The notes: generated by a model from the letters alone, not told the origin. Counted from the first letter of the stretch, positions 43,247 through 53,489 are shown. The stretch: 64,000 bases of DNA from Chlorogloeopsis sp038404745 (GCF_038404745.2 NZ_JAYKTT020000081.1:62001-126000); one strand, 5' to 3'. A program made the numbers and translations.

Positions 43247-44395
43247 TCAGTTAAACCCAACCGATGATACCTGGTTTCTAACATGATCACCACCCGACAA
43301 GTTGCCACCTAGATAAGTAAAAAAGGTATGAGCTTGAACTGATAATTGGTGCTTTTCATACCAAGCATAAGCATTATCTGCAACTATCTGCCCTTCTGAT
43401 AAGTTCATCCTGTGATGATATCTATCTGCCAACCAGTAATGTTTGCTTGCTTCTAGACCATCTCCATTTTTACCTTCATACCATACACCTACAGGTAGTA
43501 ATCTGTGAGCGCAATAAGCAGCAAAAATTGTTGATTTTGTCAGGAATTCAGTATGGTAATTAAAAAAACCTGCCACTGAGTTTGCTAATAAGTTGCTGAT
43601 ATCATCAGCTGATCTAATTCCCAATCTGACAACAGGAATACCATTGATTGGCTGAATCTCAAAATCCAAAGCAGGGCCAATATCTAATATTTCCTCAATT
43701 CCCAACTCGCGACAAGTTCGCTGTAAAGCTAATTGTGAGTGCTGATAAACACGAGAACGTGGCCCGCCACCACCAAATACTACCAAGCGCCGAGGACGTT
43801 CTGATAGAGAGGCGAGATTTTTTGGCTCACCGACATTAGAAAAAACTGGTAAAGTCGGAATCTGAGAGTGTTTTTCTTGACTCAATTTACCTATTATCTC
43901 AGCATATAGTTGCTTACTGGTAAGACAGCGATCGCTCAAACGTACCAGACGAGCAGCTAAATTTCTTTGTAGTGGTGATGTCCAAAACTGACTTGTCCAA
44001 ATCGGGCCAAAAGCATAGATTTCATGAAACATCGTCACCAAATTTTGGGATTTCGTAGCTTTGCGCCAATGCTCTAAGGCTTCTATTAACCAAACCGGAC
44101 AACCACGCTTGGCATAACCATAACCCACGTAATGTAGAAGTACTACCTTTGTTGAGTGTTCGTGACTGGATAGTAACTTTAATAAAGCTTGACTAGATTG
44201 TTCCGTAACTTGCTGAATTGGAAACCCCTCTACAATAGCTTGCCCAGACCAATTTGGATCGCCAATCAAGAAGGTAGTATTGACGCCAAAATCCTGACGC
44301 ATTTGTTTAGCTAAATTTAGTGCATAATCTCCGACTCCATCAACAGCCGGAGGTAAGCGAGGGACAATTGCAGTCATCCAATCTAACTTATTCAT
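43247..44395 (-). CDS. Glycosyltransferase (GT-B, GT4-like)
   Basis: A 382-residue soluble protein. The N-terminus PRLPPAVDGVGDYALNLAKQM (about 12-32) is typical of GT4-like nucleotide-sugar transferases, and LLHYVGYGYAKRGCPVWLIE is the usual second-strand region. The C-terminal half is more diverged (RRLVVFGGGGPRSRVYQHS) and the GT4 EX7E motif is not obvious. It may transfer a sugar to a growing polysaccharide. It lies near galE at the start of the sugar locus. Confidence 0.7.
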   Translation of the reverse strand: MNKLDWMTAIVPRLPPAVDGVGDYALNLAKQMRQDFGVNTTFLIGDPNWSGQAIVEGFPIQQVTEQSSQALLKLLSSHEHSTKVVLLHYVGYGYAKRGCPVWLIEALEHWRKATKSQNLVTMFHEIYAFGPIWTSQFWTSPLQRNLAARLVRLSDRCLTSKQLYAEIIGKLSQEKHSQIPTLPVFSNVGEPKNLASLSERPRRLVVFGGGGPRSRVYQHSQLALQRTCRELGIEEILDIGPALDFEIQPINGIPVVRLGIRSADDISNLLANSVAGFFNYHTEFLTKSTIFAAYCAHRLLPVGVWYEGKNGDGLEASKHYWLADRYHHRMNLSEGQIVADNAYAWYEKHQLSVQAHTFFTYLGGNLSGGDHVRNQVSSVGFN

Positions 44396-44537
44396 GCTTG
44401 TCTATCTTTCCTCAAATACTGAGATTATTTGGTATCGATTATTAATTATTCTTCACTAGAGGTCTTCATCTCAATCTCGTAAATTGAGTTATCCTAGCTT
44501 ACTGAAGAGTATTGTTTCACCTATTTCCTAAAAAATC

Positions 44538-45386
44538 ATGTATACAACACTACAAGAAATCTATGCCCAATCTTCTGAATCAGTTCGAGCTACAGGACTA
44601 ACTCAGGAGTTGGCAAGTGAACTTTATGGCAAATATGTACAGTTTATTAATCAGTCAGTATCTCAACGTGGAAGGTTACTAGATGTCGGATGTGGTTCAG
44701 GATGGTCTTCTTATCTTCTCAGCCAGGAAGGTTATCAAGTTGTTGGCATTGACCTAAATGCTGAAGCCTTTGAATGTCCCAATGTACCCAACTTGACTTT
44801 AATACCAGGCAGCGCTATGAATTTGCCTTTTGAGGATGCTTCGTTTGATGTGGTAGCTTCTCATCAAGCAATTGAGCATATTCCTGAGCCACAAAAAGCA
44901 ATCATGGAGATGATTAGAGTTCTTAAACCAGGCGGTATCCTGTGCATTGTCGGGCCAAATCTTCTCAGTATTGGTCATTTAATTAAGGCAATTAGTATAT
45001 ATGCTTGGCAAAATCGCCCCATTAAAAACATCTTCTTGCGATCGCCTCATATGCCTAAGCATCCTTGGGGCAATACTTTAGCAGAAACTTTAATATCCTT
45101 TCCCGTAATGCTTAATCTCATTGCTAGAAAGCTTATTGATAGCAAAGCTACTTTCACGATGCGGGAACCAGACATCAACCCACCCTTTCATGCTGATAAT
45201 GATGCTTGCTATGTGTGTAACCCTATCGATTTTGTGAAATTTTTACCTACTCAAAATTGTGTAGTGATCCAAAATGGATTTTATGGAAGGCTCCAGTGGA
45301 CAACACTAATTGCTTCAGGAACTTTTATAGCTGCTCGTAAACTCATATTGGATCGTAGTAATGATATTAAAGTTATGAGCAACTAA
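44538..45386 (+). CDS. Class I SAM-dependent methyltransferase
   Basis: A 282-residue soluble protein. SAM-binding motif I LLDVGCGSGWSSYLL (about 48-62), motif II VVGIDLNAEAF (about 71-81), and the post-motif SHQAIEHIPEPQKAIMEMIR (about 114-133) followed by LKPGGILCIVGPN. Methyl acceptor unknown; in this neighbourhood a sugar or polysaccharide end group is likely. It is divergent from the glycosyltransferase at 44395. Confidence 0.85.
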   Translation: MYTTLQEIYAQSSESVRATGLTQELASELYGKYVQFINQSVSQRGRLLDVGCGSGWSSYLLSQEGYQVVGIDLNAEAFECPNVPNLTLIPGSAMNLPFEDASFDVVASHQAIEHIPEPQKAIMEMIRVLKPGGILCIVGPNLLSIGHLIKAISIYAWQNRPIKNIFLRSPHMPKHPWGNTLAETLISFPVMLNLIARKLIDSKATFTMREPDINPPFHADNDACYVCNPIDFVKFLPTQNCVVIQNGFYGRLQWTTLIASGTFIAARKLILDRSNDIKVMSN

Positions 45387-45437
45387 TAACCCAAGTTGCT
45401 AATTAAAAAATGTATGCTCTAAGTTAGAAATAAAGAT

Positions 45438-45475
45438 AAAAGCCCATGTGGAGAGAAGCTTCGCAGGGGCCTTTA
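45438..45475. terminator. Convergent hairpin
   Basis: TAAAAGCCC and GGGGCCTTTA lie around an inner GAAGCTTC in the gap between the convergent genes ending at 45386 and 45504. A bidirectional terminator is likely. Confidence 0.5.
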
Positions 45476-45503
45476 CTCTATTTCCCGGTCTTTTCTTACT
45501 TAA

Positions 45504-46595
45504 CTAGTAAATTGGGTTAATAATCTCAGCAACTAAATTTGTTACCCTGAGAATTTGTTGCTCTTCCTCAAAATCTGCTAACCTTTCTGGAATTACCTTT
45601 TTCTTAGTTTTGATTTCTTTATCTGTAATCTTTTGCATTAGGTTAGCTAAAGCATCAATATAACTATCCTCCCACGGTTTAGCTCCTGGTAGCCTCCACA
45701 CCCAATCCCCACCAATGTCATATGCCATAGGAATTTGACTCGTCACCACTGGTAATTTTGCTGCTACATACTCACTCAGCTTTGTTGTATAGCGAAAACT
45801 ACCAACTGCATCCACACTCTGAGGTAAACTGGCTACATCCATAGCCGCCATGTAGTCAAGCACTTGCTCATAAGGTACATTACCTGGCAGAAAAATTCGG
45901 TTTCCTAAATCTTTACCTGCCAACTCCTTTAAATAAGCAAGTCCACTCCCATCCCCAACCACTAAAATAGCAATGTTCTTGGAGTTAATTTTCTGGAAAG
46001 CTTTTACTAATTCATAACCATAGCAGTACTGAAATTGCCGATTCCAAGCTATTGATCCCAGTAGCCCAAATACAAGAGCATCATGGGGAATTCCTAGTTG
46101 CTGACGAATATGAACTCGACTATTAGCCAGTTGCTCAGTAGTGCGAGAAAAATATGCCCAACCCGCAGCAGTTACTCCTTTCGGCGCTCCATAAGTTAGC
46201 GCACGACCAACTAAATAAGGTGTCCAACCGATAAATCCAGCGCAAAAGTAGCAGAGAATTTGCTCGTAAACACTGACAATTGGTGCAAGGAGCGGATAAT
46301 TTAAATTAATGAAAGGTGCGATCGCATCCCCACTGCTGAAAATATAGGGAATACCAAAAAACCATTGCAGAAGTAAACACGCTACACCCCCTAAGACTCC
46401 AGTACCTTCCATAACTACTAGTCTGGGTTTTGTCTGCAAAGCTTGTCGAATAATGCTAATGAAGCTTTTAAATTTATCAGTTCGATCAAAGGGAACAACT
46501 TGAAACTTAAAGTTTTGTAAAAGTTTTAAGATTCGAGCTTCCTCATTCGATCTTGTACCTTTGGTGGCAAAGACCAAAATTTCTGCATCTTTCAT
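45504..46595 (-). CDS. Glycosyltransferase (GT-B, GT4-like)
   Basis: A 363-residue protein. The C-terminal half has the GT4 donor-site pattern LLGSIAWNRQFQYCYGYELV (about 176-195), ILVVGDGSGLAYLKELAG, and RIFLPGNVPYEQVLDYMAAM. A hydrophobic loop (LLQWFFGIPYIFSSGDA, about 75-92) may contact the membrane, as in many lipid-linked sugar transferases. Substrate unknown. Upstream on the minus strand lies a long AT-rich gap with direct repeats. Confidence 0.75.
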   Translation of the reverse strand: MKDAEILVFATKGTRSNEEARILKLLQNFKFQVVPFDRTDKFKSFISIIRQALQTKPRLVVMEGTGVLGGVACLLLQWFFGIPYIFSSGDAIAPFINLNYPLLAPIVSVYEQILCYFCAGFIGWTPYLVGRALTYGAPKGVTAAGWAYFSRTTEQLANSRVHIRQQLGIPHDALVFGLLGSIAWNRQFQYCYGYELVKAFQKINSKNIAILVVGDGSGLAYLKELAGKDLGNRIFLPGNVPYEQVLDYMAAMDVASLPQSVDAVGSFRYTTKLSEYVAAKLPVVTSQIPMAYDIGGDWVWRLPGAKPWEDSYIDALANLMQKITDKEIKTKKKVIPERLADFEEEQQILRVTNLVAEIINPIY

Positions 46596-46627
46596 TTGGC
46601 AGTTCTTAAGCGAGGAGATTTATATTT

Positions 46628-46675
46628 AGTGATATACTATACCCTATTCTATTAATAACAAGTGATATACTATAC
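46628..46675. repeat. Direct repeat AGTGATATACTATAC, two copies
   Basis: The 15-base unit occurs at 46628-46642 and 46661-46675, 33 bases apart (about three helical turns), just upstream of the glycosyltransferase start at 46595. The spacing and location are compatible with a pair of operator sites. Confidence 0.5.
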
Positions 46676-46755
46676 ATCGTCCAAATGGCGATTATAGTTT
46701 GAATTAAAGTTGATTCAGGTATTTCCGTAACTAACGGCAATACTAACGAAATACT

Positions 46756-46803
46756 TAATGTTATTTAAAATACATATTATAATGTTATTCAAGATACATA
46801 TAT
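46756..46803. repeat. 24-base tandem repeat, two copies
   Basis: TAATGTTATTTAAAATACAT (unit 1, 46756-46779) and TAATGTTATTCAAGATACAT (unit 2, 46780-46803) are adjacent. The AT-rich gap 46596-47275 has no other supported feature and must contain divergent promoters. Confidence 0.5.
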
Positions 46804-47275
46804 GGTAATTGATGAAAAAAGAGGGTGGTTATATTGCAGCTGTTTGAGACTTACTCAACAGTTTCTCTCAACTTTAAGAACTGGTTAATAGAGGTTCAAA
46901 GCGATTACATATACTTTATGCTTGGCTATCACTTACTAGACAAAATTTACAATTTTTCACCAAACTTTTAGATGATTACAATGAAAGCAATTTGGTAATG
47001 TTTTTTTACTGAAGGAAAGTTTTCTTAATAAAGAGAAGCTTACTTGTTCATCACCTATTACTAGGTTAGACAAATTCGTTAAAAACATAATATTTCAAAA
47101 GGCAATGTTATTAAAAATGATTCATAAATAAAAATTACCTATTATATTATCGAAATTAAATATCGTGTAATAGTCTATGAACAATTTAATGAGTGTAATT
47201 TAGACATCTTTTCAACTATGTCAAAATTACAAAGTTTTTCATCTAAATTGGCAATTACTATGCAGAATCAATAAT

Positions 47276-48418
47276 ATGGCTCAACTACGCCTCGCGATTA
47301 TCTGCGATTATCCGGAAGAAAACTGGCACAGTATGGATTTGTGTGCTCAGATGCTATTCAAGCAGCTGCAAGCCGAACACGCTACATCTATTCAAGCTAT
47401 ACAAGTTTGCCCAGCATTTAATTGGCGTTGTAAAAAAATTCCTTGGCTCGGCAAAAAACACTTTGCTTACAATGCAGACCGCTTACTCAATCGATTTTGG
47501 GACTATCCCCAGCATCTCAAGAACAGAGTTAAAGATTTTGATTTTTATCACATTGCTGACCACTCTTATGGTCAGTTAGCCCATGTCTTACCGTCAGAAC
47601 GTACAGGAGTATACTGTCATGATATTGATACCTTTCGCTCTCTTGTAGAGCCAGAACAAGAACCTCGACCTGGCTGGTATCAAGCTATGTCTCGCAGAAT
47701 ATTACTTGGCTTGCAGTCATGCGCAGTTGTCTTTTATTCCACCGCAGAGGTGAGAAAGCAAATTGAGCGTTACCAACTAGTGGAAGCATCACGTCTAGTT
47801 CATGCTCCTTTAGGTATCGCTTCAGAATTTAGTATGACTCCTGGAAACGCTGGTATTACCGACCAAAACATACTAGAACAAATAGGTGCTGCACCTTTCC
47901 TGCTCCATGTTGGTAGTTGTATTCCCCGTAAGCGCATTGACATTCTGCTAGAAGTTTTTGCCCAAGTACGAGCTATCCATCCAGAGTTACGACTTGTCAA
48001 AGTTAGTGGTGAATGGACACAAAGCCAGCAACAGCACATTGCTCAGTTGAATCTCGGTGAGTCGATTATTCATCTACAAGGTTTGCAGCGTTCAACTATA
48101 GCTACTCTTTACCAAAAAGCAGTTGTAGTTTTACTAACAAGTGAAGCAGAAGGCTTTGGATTACCTTTGATTGAAGCCCTAGCTTGTGGAGCAAGCGTAG
48201 TTGCCAGTGATATTCCTGTTTTACGTGAAGTGGGTGGAAAAGCCGCAGTTTATTGCCCAATTGGTGATATGTCAGCTTGGGTAAAGACTATAGAGCAACT
48301 ATTGGTAAATCCAACAAATGCTCCAGCTTTGAATTTGCGTGTGAGTCAGGCGCAGAAATATTCTTGGTCTACTTACACCCAAATAATTGCTCAATCTTAT
48401 TTACAATTAGCTGATTGA
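47276..48418 (+). CDS. Glycosyltransferase family 4
   Basis: A 380-residue GT-B enzyme. The C-terminal donor domain has FLLHVGSCIPRKRIDILLEV (about 209-228) with the phosphate-binding Arg/Lys pair, HLQGLQRSTIATLYQKA, and the EX7E motif in SEAEGFGLPLIEALACG (about 296-312). The N-terminal part is soluble. It is followed 9 bases later by another GT4 gene, so the two are surely co-transcribed and probably act in succession on the same polysaccharide. Confidence 0.88.
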   Translation: MAQLRLAIICDYPEENWHSMDLCAQMLFKQLQAEHATSIQAIQVCPAFNWRCKKIPWLGKKHFAYNADRLLNRFWDYPQHLKNRVKDFDFYHIADHSYGQLAHVLPSERTGVYCHDIDTFRSLVEPEQEPRPGWYQAMSRRILLGLQSCAVVFYSTAEVRKQIERYQLVEASRLVHAPLGIASEFSMTPGNAGITDQNILEQIGAAPFLLHVGSCIPRKRIDILLEVFAQVRAIHPELRLVKVSGEWTQSQQQHIAQLNLGESIIHLQGLQRSTIATLYQKAVVVLLTSEAEGFGLPLIEALACGASVVASDIPVLREVGGKAAVYCPIGDMSAWVKTIEQLLVNPTNAPALNLRVSQAQKYSWSTYTQIIAQSYLQLAD

Positions 48419-48427
48419 TGAAACTAT

Positions 48428-49648
48428 ATGAAAATTGTCTTTGTGAATCCAGTGGGAGCAATTGGTGGTGCTGAGAGATCTTTGCTGACTATCTTTGCTG
48501 CACTCTTAAACTCACAACCCGATATTCAACTGCACTTAATTGTGGGTACAGAGGGGCCTATGATAGAAGCGGCTCAAAAATTGGGAGTACAGGTGCAATT
48601 GCTGGCACTACCAGCAGCAGTGAACCAACTTGGTGATAGCATTTTCAAAGGTAAGAATAAAGTTGTAGTCTCATTAATATCTTTATTACGAATAATAGAA
48701 ATCTTACCTGCGATCAGCAAATATATTTGGAAATTTCGCCAATTTCTGCGTGAACTAAAGCCAGACTTAATTCACTCCAATGGTATTAAAGCTCATTTAT
48801 TAGTTGCGCTAGCTAGAGTCAGGAATGTACCCGTTGTTTGGCACATCCAAGATTTCTATGGATCACGACCATTAATGGCACAAGTTTTACAATGGATGAG
48901 CGCTAGTTCCAACTTAGGAATTGCTATTTCTCAAGCGGTTGCTCAAGACGCAAGAGTGACATTACCAGGCTTACCAATAGAAGTAATTTACCATGCTGTA
49001 GAGGTCAATTACTTCTCTCCTAATTCTCCTATAGCAGCCCCCAACTCCAAAGAAGATTGCCCTGCTCATCTTCCTCTGCAGGTAGGACTAGTTGCAACTT
49101 TTGCACGTTGGAAAGGACATGATATTTTTCTAGCTGCTGCGGCTCGGATATTGAAAGCACATCCTGAGTTGAATGTTCGTTTCTGTATTGTTGGTGGAGC
49201 AATTTATAAAACTCAGGGTTCTCAATTTTCTGAACAAGAATTAAGAAGCAAAGCCTTACAATTAGAAATCGCAGATAAAGTTGATTTTCTTGGTTTCCAA
49301 CAAAATATAGCAGAAATTTACCGTTCATTAGATATTGTGGTTCATGCCAGTACCCAGCCAGAACCCTTTGGTTTAGCAATAGTGGAAGCTATGGCTTGTG
49401 GTAGACCTGTTATAGTATCTCAAGCGGGTGGTGCAGCTGAGTTATTTACTCATAACTACGATGCAATTGGTGTACTACCTGGTGACTCTATTGCCTTAGC
49501 AGCAGCTATTCTAGATTTACTCGATCATGCCGAAAAACGGCAATTCATCTCAGAAAAAGCAAGACAAACAGTTGTTGAACATTTCAGCCACAAACGTTTA
49601 AGTCAGCAAGTGATGGCAGTTTATAAATCTGTTTTGAGCAGCAAGTAA
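48428..49648 (+). CDS. Glycosyltransferase family 4
   Basis: A 406-residue GT-B enzyme. N-terminal GAIGGAERSLLTIFAALL (about 10-27) is the GT4 acceptor-domain start. The donor domain has VGLVATFARWKGHDIFLAAA (about 217-236) and the EX7E motif in STQPEPFGLAIVEAMACGRP (about 313-332). It is the second gene of a two-gene unit with the gene ending at 48418. It converges on the tyrosine kinase gene. Confidence 0.88.
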   Translation: MKIVFVNPVGAIGGAERSLLTIFAALLNSQPDIQLHLIVGTEGPMIEAAQKLGVQVQLLALPAAVNQLGDSIFKGKNKVVVSLISLLRIIEILPAISKYIWKFRQFLRELKPDLIHSNGIKAHLLVALARVRNVPVVWHIQDFYGSRPLMAQVLQWMSASSNLGIAISQAVAQDARVTLPGLPIEVIYHAVEVNYFSPNSPIAAPNSKEDCPAHLPLQVGLVATFARWKGHDIFLAAAARILKAHPELNVRFCIVGGAIYKTQGSQFSEQELRSKALQLEIADKVDFLGFQQNIAEIYRSLDIVVHASTQPEPFGLAIVEAMACGRPVIVSQAGGAAELFTHNYDAIGVLPGDSIALAAAILDLLDHAEKRQFISEKARQTVVEHFSHKRLSQQVMAVYKSVLSSK

Positions 49649-49729
49649 AATTCTCGCAGCAGTTTGATTGAGAGAAATCAAGTGTGCGATCGCTAAACTT
49701 ACAAAAAAGATTGCCAAACAGGACATTAC

Positions 49730-51817
49730 TCAAACGCTACTCCTTGTATAGTAGCCATAATATTGTTGTTTAGCAGCAACACCATTAACGGCTAAACCTA
49801 AAACATTTTGACCAGCTTTTTCTAGCAATTCTTTAGCAAGAGAAGCGCTATTAGCATTAACTACTCCCGGTCGAACTACAAATAAAATTCCATTAGCCAG
49901 TTTGCCTAGAACTGTTGCATCAGCAGCAACAGTCAAAGGTGGAGTATCAATTACAACAAAATCAAACCTTTGTGCAACTTGAGCTACAAATACAGCCATT
50001 TGACTAGAATTAACCAGTGCAGATGGATTATTCGTCTGTTCACCAGTAGTCATAACTTGCAAGTTCGGCACAATTTCAGTGACAGCGCGTTCTAAATCCA
50101 ACTTACTTTTAATCACATTGCTTAAGCCAACTTGATTTGGAAGTTCCCAAATTTTGTCTTGGCTAGGATTCCGTAAATCTGCATCCACCAGCAATACCCT
50201 GCGTCCGATTTGAGATATGGAGAAAGCCAAGTTGGCAGCAATTGTTGATTTTCCTTCTCTAGGTACAGCACTTGATACCACAATCACCTTAGGCTGTTCT
50301 AAATTAAAAAATCTCAAATTAGTTTGCAACATCCGAAAAGCTTCGCTGACAGGGGAATCAGGTTTATTTTTTACTATTACCTCTGGAATCTGGCTACCAT
50401 TACTAAAAGGTGGAATGTATGCCAATAAGTTATACCCCAGCAAATCTCTAGCAGATTCAGGTGTTTTGATAGTTTTGTCCATTTTTTCCAAAATAAAGGC
50501 AGTCGCTCCACCCAGCAAAATTCCACCAATCAATCCTTGCAATAAATTTATGTACTGACGGCTCTTAATCGGCAATGAAGGAATTAATGCAGGTGTAATC
50601 ACCCTAGCGTTACTAATTTGTAGATTTTCTGCTACTTGCAGTTCTTGATAGCGAGCCAGAAGATTCTGATAACTAGATTCAGTAGCTGCTATTTCTCGCT
50701 CCAACTGACGTTGCTGCAACTCCAACTGCGGTAGCGTATTGGCTCTTTGTCTGTAATATCCGATCACTTCAGCTAATGCTCTCAATCTTACTTGCAAACT
50801 AAGACGTTCTGCTTCAGCTGTGGCGTAATTAGCAAGAATTCCTTGTTGTAAACCCTGGGGTCTTAGCTGGACAATATTTTCGGGATCTTTGGTTTGATTG
50901 AAGCGTCCCGCTTTACCAACAAAACTTTTTTCTATGCGCTGTTTAAGTTCACTTTTGAGAACAGCTATTTGTTCTTTAAGGTTAACCACTGTGGGATGAT
51001 TTTCTGTCAAACGCAGTCTCACCATTTCAAGTTTTTGTTGGATCTCTTGTAATTGTCCTAAAACCAAACTTGTTGATGGTGATTCACTCACAAAACCCGT
51101 GATTACAGCTTGCTGTGAACTTACACCAAAAAATTGCCTGATTGATTGCATCCTTGCAGTTTGAGATGCTAGTTCAAAGCTAGTTGCAGCTACTTGTTTA
51201 TCAAGCTCAGTCAAAATTCCTACACTTGATGTAGCTTCAGCTTTGAGGTCTAAAACCCTGTTCTGTTGTTTAAAATCTTGCAATTTCTTTTCGGCGGCTT
51301 GTAATGCTTTTTTACTCAACGGTAATTGTTCGGCGATGAATCTTCTTGCAGATCTGGTTTGAGCGCGATTGGCATCAATATCATTTTCTATATAGATTTT
51401 CATCAGGGTATTAACAATTGAAGCGGCCTTTCCAGGATCTATATCTGTATAGGAAATTTCCAAAATATCAGTTTCTTCAATATTTTTTACTTGCAAATCT
51501 TTTAAAAAGACTAGGGGGTTTAGATTTAGATAGAGAGCCTTTATTGTTCTTTCGGCTATAGGTAAGGAGCGTATAACCGCTACCTCAGTTCCCATCGGTC
51601 TACCACTGACTGAACTCTCCAACTGTCCTAATTGACTACCTACGCCTGTGAGTGAGGAGGTAGCGTTCTTTTTCAATACAAGCTGACCTGTTGCCTGATA
51701 AGTAGGCGTTTCTAGTACAGTTTTGACTATACTTAACGCCAATACAGCAAAGAAAATTATAGAAACAGGTGCCCACCTACGCTTCAGAATCATCCAATAT
51801 TGCAAATTTTCTTCCAT
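49730..51817 (-). CDS. Wzc-like polysaccharide co-polymerase / BY-type tyrosine kinase
   Basis: A 695-residue inner-membrane protein. N-terminal Wzz domain with membrane segments at about 17-34 and 422-441, enclosing a long periplasmic coiled coil (about 150-400, rich in Gln, Leu, Glu). The cytoplasmic kinase domain has Walker A SAVPREGKSTIAANLAF (about 508-524), A' VLLVDADLRNPSQ and Walker B FVVIDTPPL. The C-terminus carries a short Tyr cluster (QQYYGYYTRSSV), the likely autophosphorylation site. Such proteins control chain length and export of capsule or exopolysaccharide. It lies centrally in the sugar locus. Confidence 0.9.
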   Translation of the reverse strand: MEENLQYWMILKRRWAPVSIIFFAVLALSIVKTVLETPTYQATGQLVLKKNATSSLTGVGSQLGQLESSVSGRPMGTEVAVIRSLPIAERTIKALYLNLNPLVFLKDLQVKNIEETDILEISYTDIDPGKAASIVNTLMKIYIENDIDANRAQTRSARRFIAEQLPLSKKALQAAEKKLQDFKQQNRVLDLKAEATSSVGILTELDKQVAATSFELASQTARMQSIRQFFGVSSQQAVITGFVSESPSTSLVLGQLQEIQQKLEMVRLRLTENHPTVVNLKEQIAVLKSELKQRIEKSFVGKAGRFNQTKDPENIVQLRPQGLQQGILANYATAEAERLSLQVRLRALAEVIGYYRQRANTLPQLELQQRQLEREIAATESSYQNLLARYQELQVAENLQISNARVITPALIPSLPIKSRQYINLLQGLIGGILLGGATAFILEKMDKTIKTPESARDLLGYNLLAYIPPFSNGSQIPEVIVKNKPDSPVSEAFRMLQTNLRFFNLEQPKVIVVSSAVPREGKSTIAANLAFSISQIGRRVLLVDADLRNPSQDKIWELPNQVGLSNVIKSKLDLERAVTEIVPNLQVMTTGEQTNNPSALVNSSQMAVFVAQVAQRFDFVVIDTPPLTVAADATVLGKLANGILFVVRPGVVNANSASLAKELLEKAGQNVLGLAVNGVAAKQQYYGYYTRSSV

Positions 51818-52450
51818 ATAATACCCTTCTAGCTACTGTTAGCTAATTAACAATTTGAATCGTTCTTTCTTCTCTAGCAAGGAATGGGAAAATTTTAAAA
51901 AAGATAATTGCTACCCTGTACTAGTTAAAGTAGATTGTGGCTTATTTTACTATCAATATTCTTAAAAGCATACCTATTTTTCTCAGTATAAATACGTAAT
52001 TAATGAAAAAATTTATTAAGCTAGTAATTACACTGTCAACTCATTTGCAAAAAATTAATGGTGTGAGAATCAGAGTAGCTAGAAATAGAACTGTAAGTTT
52101 CTCTTTCCTGAGCTTGAACTTCTAAACATTATTGAGTTGAAAAAGCTTACATTAAATAAAATGCGTAAAAAATGTGTAACAAATTGCTCTCTTCAAGAAA
52201 TAATCTTCAGAGCTTGGTTATTGACGTTTGTTAGATTGACTGTATAAGTTAGCACCAAATAAACCAGATTGTAGATATTGATAAATAATGCCTCTGTCAT
52301 TTATGCGATCGCATCATCTCAACATCAAAATTGACTGTTAGAAAGTGAAGTGGCTGAATTCTCTAACTACTCTAACTGATTACATACACACATAAGTAAA
52401 AACCCCTTGTTTTTACGTATTATTACTGGTGCGTTATTTGAAAATTTATA
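51818..52450. other. AT-rich gap upstream of the tyrosine kinase gene
   Basis: About 630 bases between the Wzc-like gene start and the repeated upstream element. It has no supported gene and no hairpin I would defend. It must hold the kinase gene promoter. Confidence 0.4.
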
Positions 52451-52545
52451 TATAAATATACGGTAGTATAATCGGGAGCATAATAATTTTCAATCTCAAA
52501 TGACGCGGTGCTGATTGTTGCCGTGCTGATATTTGATGGTAGTAA
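52451..52545 (+). promoter_or_regulatory. Upstream element shared with 53490-53585, copy 1
   Basis: This stretch, about 70-165 bases before the start at 52614, aligns over about 90 bases with the stretch before the HpsJ-like gene. Shared blocks are AATATACG, ATTTTCAAT, and GATTGTTGCC-R-TGC (52513-52526). It is probably a duplicated promoter or regulator-binding region for the cyanoexosortase module. Confidence 0.5.
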
Positions 52546-52613
52546 GAACATATTGTTTGTAATGAAAACTGTTGCAATACTATATTCGTTTCCTTTAAAG
52601 GAAAGGTGTTTTG

Positions 52614-53171
52614 ATGAAACTAAGTAATATTTTTTCCCTGGTGTTAGGTTGTTGTAGTGCTATTGGTATCGTTGCCAGCACATCTCCAGCCCATGCTCTG
52701 GCTTGGACTTTCAATTTGAATTTCAACGATGGAGCCGTTGCTACTGGCTCATTTGATTACAATGGTGGTATTTACTCAAATATAAATATTACTGTAAGTG
52801 GAGGAATAACTACTGCTGCTGGAAAAGTTTTCAATGATGCGGATCTAGTTGGCAGTGCTGGCAATAACTTTGCTGTGCAAAACTCTGGCGGAACCGATTT
52901 TTTTTATCTCCAAAATAATCGCGATTCAGATTGGTCTAATCCTCTAGCTTTGTCGTACGGTCAAATTTACGCTCAAATTAGATCTCCTGGAATTGAGTTA
53001 AATCCGTCTGCCAGTGGGATTGCTGTTGCGCCACAAGTTCCTTGGCACAGTGATGCAGGTGCTGCAATTCCAGTGGGAAGTCTCCTGTTGCTAGGTGCAA
53101 TGAGAAAGGTTAAGAAAAGAGTAGCATCTAATATCTGCATTCTTAACCCTGAAACCGGAAAAGTTAGCTAG
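52614..53171 (+). CDS. Secreted protein with C-terminal sorting-type tail
   Basis: A 185-residue protein from the ATG at 52614 (GGAAAGG upstream; an in-frame TTG directly before it is not preferred). Signal peptide about 1-29 (MKLSNIFSLVLGCCSAIGIV, cut after PAHA-LA). The mature part is Gly/Asn/Ser-rich and beta-like, low in Lys. Near the end is PWHSDAGAAIPVGSLLLLGA followed by basic MRKVKKR (about 142-168), which has the layout of a PEP-CTERM-like tail (motif, hydrophobic helix, Arg/Lys cluster). Unusually, about 16 more residues follow. It lies next to the cyanoexosortase genes and is probably a substrate of that system. Confidence 0.7.
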   Translation: MKLSNIFSLVLGCCSAIGIVASTSPAHALAWTFNLNFNDGAVATGSFDYNGGIYSNINITVSGGITTAAGKVFNDADLVGSAGNNFAVQNSGGTDFFYLQNNRDSDWSNPLALSYGQIYAQIRSPGIELNPSASGIAVAPQVPWHSDAGAAIPVGSLLLLGAMRKVKKRVASNICILNPETGKVS

Positions 53172-53489
53172 GATAAATTTTTCCACCTTCAGACTTGCCG
53201 CTTCTAGAACACTGCGATCGCCTGATTGCAATAAATTTATGTTGTTTCTCAAGAAAATGGCTACAAATGTTGATGACTGGGAGTAAGCACAAGTCATACT
53301 GACTATAAACTATGTGTAGCTTTAATTTGAGAACTAGTTACGATTTCATCAGTGCGATCGCTTCATCAGAATGAGTTATCTCAAAACTAAGAACTTTCTA
53401 GAATCACAGAATCACCACTAAACAAAAAATAGTGAAGAGGCTTTAAATTCAATCCTACGTATTAGTACTGATGTAATTTAAATTTAATA

